Below, in pieces: positions 58,969 through 64,000 of a stretch of DNA of 64,000 bases; within the stretch, counting starts at the first letter, position 1, and each line of letters begins with the position of its first letter. This stretch comes from Holophagae bacterium (GTDB lineage Bacteria; Acidobacteriota; Holophagae; Acanthopleuribacterales; Acanthopleuribacteraceae). The position numbers and the translations under genes were made by a program. Where the stretch lies: positions 1 through 64,000 of the forward strand of contig JAUIFE010000031.1 in the NCBI GenBank assembly GCA_030429565.1, written 5' to 3'. The notes under the pieces are model-generated. The model was not told the origin of the DNA and made no database searches. It saw nothing but the letters and a program-made list of their open reading frames with translations.

Positions 58969-61479
58969 TTAGGTTTTGCCGCTCGGTCGGCCGAGTGTGA
59001 CCTGCACGCGAACGGTTGCGCCCGCCGGTGCTAAGGGCAGCAGGTTGCCGCTGATCGGTTCGCCGTCGACTGTGATCGCGGCGACGCCTTTGGCGACGCG
59101 GTTGGGGTTGGTGACCTCAATCTGGTAATCGGCGCCGCGAAAGCGTCGGTTGGTGTTGAAGCCACGCCACGAGGGCGGGATACAGGGGTCAATGCGCAGG
59201 CCGTCAAAATCCGGCCGCACACCGAGAATGTGCTGGGTTAAGGCGTACCAACTCCAGGCGGCGGTGCCGGTGAGCCATGAGTTCTTGGCTTCACCCGGGA
59301 CGGCCGCTTCTTTGCCGGCGATCATTTGGGCGTAGACGTAGGGTTCGGTTTTGTGGCGGGCGGCGTGGGTTTCACGCCAGGGCGGGGCCGTCTTGCAGAA
59401 CGTTTGAAAAGCGCGTTCGCCGCGACCCAGTTGCGTCTCGGCAATCACAACCCACGGGTTGGTGTGACAAAAAACCGCCCCGTTTTCCTTGTAACCCTTG
59501 GGATACGAGCTGATTTCGCCGAGAGCCGGGTCGTAGTGCGAATATGCCGGATAAACCAGAACCACGCCGTGCTCGCAGCCCAGCAGCGCGTGCACCGAGT
59601 CAAGCGCCCGTTCGGCGCGGCCGTCGTCGTGACCGACGCCCGCCATCACGCACCAGGCTTGCGGTTCGACGAAGATGCGGCCTTCGCGATTCTCGCTTGA
59701 GCCGACCTTGGCGCCGTCGTGACGGTAAGCGCGCAAGAACCAGCGCCCGTCCCAGCCGTGCTGGTCGACCGCCGTGCGCATGGCCGCCAAGTCGACCGCT
59801 GCTTTCTCAGCCAAGTCATGTCGATCGAGCCGTTTGCAGATGCGGCGGTAGTCGGGGCCGACGTACAGGAACAGCCCGGCGATCATCAGCGATTCCGCCA
59901 CGCCTTGCTCGACGATGTCGGTGGTTTGAAACGATTCGTCGGGATTGTTGGAGAAGCAGTTGAGATTAAGGCAGTCATTCCAGTCGGCGCGCCCAATTAA
60001 CGGCAGCCCGTGAGGGCCGCGATGGTTGCCGACATGCTCGAACGACGCACGCAGATGGTCGAACAAGGTCGTTGGTGTGTGCTCCGTGTCGTCGGCAAAA
60101 GGTGTTTGTTCCTGCAGGATCGTTTCGTCGCCGGTTTCGCGCAGGTAGGCCGCCGTCGCCAAAATCAACCACAAGGGGTCGTCGTTAAAACCACCGCCGA
60201 TGTCGGCATTGCCTTGTTTCGTTAAGGGTTGGTACTGGTGATAGGCGCCGCCGTCGCGGAACTGAACCGCCGCCAGGTCGAGGATGCGTTGGCGCGCTTG
60301 GTCCGGCATGGCGTAGACAATGCCCAGCAGGTCCTGGTTCGAATCGCGAAAACCCATGCCGCGCGACACACCCGATTCAAACAACGAGGCGCTGCGCGAG
60401 AGGTGGTGCGTGACCGCGCACTGGTACGGTGCCCAAATGTTGACGAGGCGATCCAGGCGCGGTTCTTCGCTGCGCAGTTGAAAGTGCTCGAGGTAGGTTT
60501 GCCAGTGCTCTTGCACTTTGGCGAAGGCTTCATCGACGGCGGCGCGGTCGGCAAAACGCTGTTGAAGCGCGTTCATCGGTGCGGTGTTGACGTCGCCCGA
60601 ATCATCGAACTTGGCGGCCTGCGCGTTTTCCACGTAACCGACCAAAAAAACCAAGTCCCGTTGTTCCCCTGGCTCCAGGTCGACGGCCAGTTGCAGCGCC
60701 GCCATTGGCGACCAACCGTTGGCTATTGATTGTGTGCTAAAGCCTTGGGCCACAACCGCCGGCTTGTGATAAGCGCCGTACGGGCCGAGAAAGGTGTCGC
60801 GGTCGGTATCGAACCCGACCAGGTCGTGGTTAACCGCATAAAAGGCATAGTGGTTGCGGCGTTCGCGGTACTCGGTGATGTGGCACAATGCGCGGTCGGT
60901 GACCAACACCTCGCCGGTTGAGAAATTGCGTTGGAAGTTGTTTTGGTCGTCATGGGCGTTCCACAAACACCACTCCACCGCCGCAAACAGCTGTAACCGG
61001 CGCCGGCGCGCGCTGCGATTGTGGATCGTCAAGCGCTGTACCTCGCAATCGGCGTCGCGCGGGACGAAACACAACAGGTTACTGACGATGCCGTCGCGTT
61101 CGGCGTTGAAGCGGGTGTACCCCAAACCGTGGCGACAGCTGAAGTGCTCCAGGTCGGTTTGTGTCGGTTGCCAGGTGGGTGACCAGATCTGATCGCCCTC
61201 ACGCAGGTAAAAGAGCCGGCCGTTTTGGTCGCGCGGCACCTGGTTGTAACGGTAGCGGGTCAGGCGGCGGAGTTTGGCGTCGCGGTAGAAATGATAGCCG
61301 CCGCCGGTGTGCGAGATGAGGGCGCGGAAGTGGTCGTTGCCGAGGTAGTTGATCCAAGGGTAAGGCGTGTACGGGGTTTCGACGACGTATTCGCGCGCGT
61401 CGTCGTCGAAACGGCCGAAACGGGTGCGCACGAGGTTTTCAGGAGCCGTGTATTCCAGGTCAATGTTCGAGTTTGTCAT
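58969..61479 (-). CDS. GH94 cellobiose phosphorylase
   Basis: An 836-residue cytosolic enzyme that converts cellobiose and phosphate to glucose 1-phosphate and glucose, saving one ATP. The N-terminal beta-sandwich holds TPYPWINYLGNDHFRALIS. The (alpha/alpha)6 domain has GMGFRDSNQDLLG and GRADWNDCLN with the general-acid Asp. GGGYHFYRDAKLRRLTRYRY is family-typical. There is no signal peptide, as expected. Its ATG lies in the last codons of the symporter gene (20-base overlap), so import and phosphorolysis are coupled. Cellodextrin phosphorylase is an alternative, but length and motifs fit cellobiose. Confidence 0.93.
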   Translation of the reverse strand: MTNSNIDLEYTAPENLVRTRFGRFDDDAREYVVETPYTPYPWINYLGNDHFRALISHTGGGYHFYRDAKLRRLTRYRYNQVPRDQNGRLFYLREGDQIWSPTWQPTQTDLEHFSCRHGLGYTRFNAERDGIVSNLLCFVPRDADCEVQRLTIHNRSARRRRLQLFAAVEWCLWNAHDDQNNFQRNFSTGEVLVTDRALCHITEYRERRNHYAFYAVNHDLVGFDTDRDTFLGPYGAYHKPAVVAQGFSTQSIANGWSPMAALQLAVDLEPGEQRDLVFLVGYVENAQAAKFDDSGDVNTAPMNALQQRFADRAAVDEAFAKVQEHWQTYLEHFQLRSEEPRLDRLVNIWAPYQCAVTHHLSRSASLFESGVSRGMGFRDSNQDLLGIVYAMPDQARQRILDLAAVQFRDGGAYHQYQPLTKQGNADIGGGFNDDPLWLILATAAYLRETGDETILQEQTPFADDTEHTPTTLFDHLRASFEHVGNHRGPHGLPLIGRADWNDCLNLNCFSNNPDESFQTTDIVEQGVAESLMIAGLFLYVGPDYRRICKRLDRHDLAEKAAVDLAAMRTAVDQHGWDGRWFLRAYRHDGAKVGSSENREGRIFVEPQAWCVMAGVGHDDGRAERALDSVHALLGCEHGVVLVYPAYSHYDPALGEISSYPKGYKENGAVFCHTNPWVVIAETQLGRGERAFQTFCKTAPPWRETHAARHKTEPYVYAQMIAGKEAAVPGEAKNSWLTGTAAWSWYALTQHILGVRPDFDGLRIDPCIPPSWRGFNTNRRFRGADYQIEVTNPNRVAKGVAAITVDGEPISGNLLPLAPAGATVRVQVTLGRPSGKT

Positions 61480-63313
61480 ACCATGTCTTCTTCAGTGTGC
61501 CGCAACACAGCGCCGTCAGCACCAGCGTTACCGCCACCGAGAATTCCTCCTTGATCACAATAAATATCGGCAACGCGACCAGCGCTGTTTGCGCGACAAT
61601 GCCGACCGCGACGTTAAACATGTCGCGGCGGAACGCCGTGTTGCGCACCAGGACCGGGTTGCGTTCGCGAGCGAGGCGGTCAATGGGGGCCCAAAAGCCC
61701 CATGGCCGCACCGTTTCGTAGAAGCGGACCAGCGTTTCGCGGTCGTCGGGTTCGGTCCAGAGACTGGTGACGACGGCGGCGGTGCCGGAGACCGCGAGTA
61801 AGCCGGGGAACAGGTAAAGCGGCAGGATGTCGGCGGCAATGTGCGGCAGCATTGGCCCGAACAGGGTGGGGAAAACCAAGGCGCAGGCAATGCCGCTCGC
61901 CATGCCCGCAAAGAAGCCGTAGCCGTTAAAGCGCCACCAGTACCACTTGAGCACGTTGGCGGCGGCGTAACCGCCCCACAGGCCCGACACCAACCACTGC
62001 AGCACACTGTTGATGCTGTGGACGTACAGGCCGATCATGGTGCTCACCAAAACGACGGCCACCGAGACCGCGTAACCGGCGTAAATCAAACGGCGGTTGG
62101 AGGCGTCGGGATTGATGTAACGGCGGTAAAGGTCGTTGACCAGATAGGCCGGCGCGGCGTTCACGGTTGAGGCGAAGGTCGACATAAAAGCGGCAATCAA
62201 CCCTGCCAAAAACAAGCCGGCCACGCCTGACGGCACAAAGGCCTTGATGGCGCCTGGCAGAATGTTTTCGAAGTCGAGGCGCCCACCGACGTATAGGTCG
62301 AGGTCGTGAAAGTGGGTGACGGCCAGGACGCAGAAACCGGCTACCATGAAGTAGCGAATCGGCATCAACACCACCGAAACGAAGCCACTCATCAGTGCCG
62401 CTTCACGCGGTGATCGCGTCGCCAGGATTTTTTGCATGTCGTAGTTGGGCGCCGGCCCGGCGGCACTGACCAGCAGGCCTTTAAACATCATCATCGTCAC
62501 AAAGAAGCCGAACCATTGGTAACCGTCGCTTGCGATTTTTTCGTTGACGACGGCCAGTTCACCTTGCCAGTCGAGGTCGAGCACCGCGCCGAAGAACGGG
62601 CTCTGCCATCCCTCGGGCAGCAGTGTCGCCAGCTGCGCCGCGTCGGTTTGCTGGATGGCGATGACGCCGATGATCAATGCCGAAAGGGTCATAATGATGA
62701 ATTGGATGAGGTCGGTCCACACCACGCCCAACATGCCGCCCAACATCACGTAGAAGGTGGCGATGGCCGTGAAGGCGATGCCGTAGACATGGGCCACCGA
62801 ATCCGCCGGCACCGTGAAGGGCACGTAGGGCGCGATGGTCTCCCAGGGGACAAAGACCTCGATGAACTTGCCGATGCCGACGAAGCCGTAGGTCAGGAAA
62901 CCCACCACACTTAACAACGCGAACAGGATGACCACCATGTGACTCAGACGTGCGCCAGGACCGTCGCCGAAACGCGTGCGAATCCACTCGGCGCCGGTGA
63001 GGACGCCTGAGCGGCGCAGCCACATCGACAGATACGCCATCAAAAAAACCTGGTTGAACACCGGCCAAAGCCAAGGGATCCAGATGCTTTTGAGGCCGTA
63101 GACGAAACCGAGCGTGACCAGCCACATGGTGCCCGAGATGTCGAACATGCCCGAGGCATTGGACAAGCTGAGCATGTACCAGGGCAGGGTGCGCCCGCCC
63201 AGGTAGTAGCTGTCGAGGTCCTTGGCGGCGCGGCGGCGCACCCAAAGACCGATGACGACGGTGGTCGCCAAATAGGCCGCGATCACGGCGTAGTCGAGCG
63301 TGGTGAGAAACAT
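61460..63313 (-). CDS. sodium:solute symporter (SSS family), probable cellobiose importer
   Basis: A 617-residue inner membrane protein with about 14 helices of the LeuT-like SSS family. The family motifs WMLSLSNASGM-type start (NASGMFDISGT), GGMLGVVWTDLIQFIIM and GLFLAGLIAAFMSTFAS are present. SSS members carry sugars, amino acids or organic acids with Na+. Position between a TonB receptor and cellobiose phosphorylase suggests cellobiose or a related disaccharide. The ATG at 63313 has aagg upstream. Confidence 0.9.
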   Translation of the reverse strand: MFLTTLDYAVIAAYLATTVVIGLWVRRRAAKDLDSYYLGGRTLPWYMLSLSNASGMFDISGTMWLVTLGFVYGLKSIWIPWLWPVFNQVFLMAYLSMWLRRSGVLTGAEWIRTRFGDGPGARLSHMVVILFALLSVVGFLTYGFVGIGKFIEVFVPWETIAPYVPFTVPADSVAHVYGIAFTAIATFYVMLGGMLGVVWTDLIQFIIMTLSALIIGVIAIQQTDAAQLATLLPEGWQSPFFGAVLDLDWQGELAVVNEKIASDGYQWFGFFVTMMMFKGLLVSAAGPAPNYDMQKILATRSPREAALMSGFVSVVLMPIRYFMVAGFCVLAVTHFHDLDLYVGGRLDFENILPGAIKAFVPSGVAGLFLAGLIAAFMSTFASTVNAAPAYLVNDLYRRYINPDASNRRLIYAGYAVSVAVVLVSTMIGLYVHSINSVLQWLVSGLWGGYAAANVLKWYWWRFNGYGFFAGMASGIACALVFPTLFGPMLPHIAADILPLYLFPGLLAVSGTAAVVTSLWTEPDDRETLVRFYETVRPWGFWAPIDRLARERNPVLVRNTAFRRDMFNVAVGIVAQTALVALPIFIVIKEEFSVAVTLVLTALCCGTLKKTWYDKLEH

Positions 63314-63395
63314 GGTTGAGACCTTTGGTGTCGGGATTCAAACGGGGAAACGTCGCAGGGCACGGGGAGAAGCCACGCGGTGCGTGGCTTTTCGG

Positions 63396-64000
63396 TTACA
63401 GGCTGACCTTGAGGCGCAGGCCGTAGGTGCGCGGGACGTTGTAAAAACCCAATAGTAAACTGGGTGTTTGAATCAAGCTGGTGCGATAGGTCTCGTCGCC
63501 GAGATTGGCGCCGAAAAGATCGACTTCAAATTTGCCGTTGGGGCTGGTGTAACCAATGCCCGCATCGAACAAGGTGTAGCCGCCGACGCGGTCGGCTTCG
63601 TCGTTGAAGATGTTGAGGTAGTGTTCGTCGCGCGAATAGGCCGCCGCACGCCAGCGCAAGACGCCGCCGGACTCGGTCACCGTGCGTTGACTGACACCCA
63701 GCCGCGCCGTCCATTCGGGCGCTTTCGGCAACTGCCGGCCGGACAGGTCAATCGTCGGCAGGTCGTCGGGGTTAAAACCCACGCGCGTGTCGACAGTGTT
63801 GAAGCGGTCGAATTCGGCCTGCATCCACACGCCGCTAAAATCGACACGCAACCCGCCCGCCGGATACCAGGTCGTCTCCCATTCGAGCCCGGTATTGACC
63901 GAGTCGGCGGCGTTGGTGGTGAGCAGCAGGCGTCCGCCCGCCGGCGTCTCGCGCACGGTCGAGAACTGTTGATCTTGGTAGTCGTAGTGGAACAACGCGA
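63396..64000 (-). CDS. TonB-dependent receptor, C-terminal part (cut by window end)
   Basis: The last 201 codons of an outer-membrane receptor; the frame is open to the window edge. The strand pattern fits a 22-strand TonB-dependent barrel: NTGLEWETTWYPAGGLRVDF, GGYTLFDAGIGYTSPNGKFEVDLFGANLGDETYRTS (quoted here in two parts), and GLRLKVSL at the end. In this position it should bring cello-oligosaccharides across the outer membrane for the symporter encoded 82 bases downstream. The N-terminal plug and TonB box are outside the window. Confidence 0.88.
   Translation of the reverse strand, partial: ALFHYDYQDQQFSTVRETPAGGRLLLTTNAADSVNTGLEWETTWYPAGGLRVDFSGVWMQAEFDRFNTVDTRVGFNPDDLPTIDLSGRQLPKAPEWTARLGVSQRTVTESGGVLRWRAAAYSRDEHYLNIFNDEADRVGGYTLFDAGIGYTSPNGKFEVDLFGANLGDETYRTSLIQTPSLLLGFYNVPRTYGLRLKVSL

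Noticed and set aside
1..64000. tRNA or rRNA genes
   Set aside because: I looked for T-loop strings and rRNA signatures and found none that fold; a tRNAscan run would settle this.

Overview
The window is chromosomal DNA of a Gram-negative, aerobic, free-living, cellulose-degrading bacterium. The evidence is an FadL/PorV-like outer-membrane barrel, a TonB-dependent receptor, a complete caa3-type cytochrome oxidase operon, and secreted GH9/GH5 cellulases with carbohydrate-binding modules. The sequence looks moderately GC-rich (not counted). Coding is dense, GTG/TTG starts are frequent, and there is a giant two-component-propeller hybrid sensor kinase. Together with the T6SS-type effector genes this mix recalls marine Acidobacteriota (Holophagae/Acanthopleuribacter-like). 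That placement is inference; no rRNA or tRNA gene was recognised to test it.

Layout. 1-708: a 166-bp tandem repeat array, cut by the window edge. 1120-9102: housekeeping genes (YqgE, rubredoxin, DNA photolyase, SDR epimerase, cyclophilin, outer-membrane barrel, CPBP protease). 9269-15137: a TrpF-like barrel lacking the catalytic cysteine, overlapping a 1724-residue propeller/histidine kinase/receiver/GGDEF protein. 15397-19038: a four-gene cassette of AHH nuclease, DUF1629/Imm11-like protein, Imm49-like protein and ketosynthase-fold protein, best read as an orphan T6SS-type effector/immunity island. 19035-27852: SDR/DUF2867, DUF523-DUF1722, a MerR-B12 regulator with a palindromic operator, pheA, a TrmH-type methyltransferase, metG, moaE and moaD. 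28249-36388: YfcC transporter, then SURF1, SCO1, cox subunits II-I-III-IV and a cytochrome c lipoprotein.

36427-39928 (minus): an M48 protease, two YbjQ-family proteins, and three small membrane-anchored proteins that appear to be divergent paralogs. 40316-48777: CBM9-like protein, AI-2E-family permease, GspC/PilP-like protein, M16 peptidase, dUTPase, rlmN, a second SpoU methyltransferase and an HU protein. 49220-49954: a SCO1-family pseudogene interrupted by an 81-bp palindromic MITE-like element; removing the element and one copy of its 3-bp target duplication restores the frame. 50218-50853: a Pro/Gln-rich repeat protein.

51407-64000: a cellulose-utilisation locus. It holds a GH5 cellulase with two CBM6 modules, a GH9 cellulase with CBM3c-like, Ig-like and CBM2 modules, a LacI regulator, GH94 cellobiose phosphorylase, an SSS-family symporter and the 3' end of a TonB-dependent receptor. 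These give a coherent route: extracellular hydrolysis, outer-membrane uptake, sodium-coupled import and intracellular phosphorolysis, under LacI control.

The best candidates for new biology are the orphan AHH/Imm11/Imm49/KAS-like cassette, the Cys-less TrpF-like gene translationally overlapped with a c-di-GMP hybrid kinase, the CarH-like regulator with altered adenosyl-face residues, the three-member small membrane protein family and the MITE-interrupted SCO1 gene.
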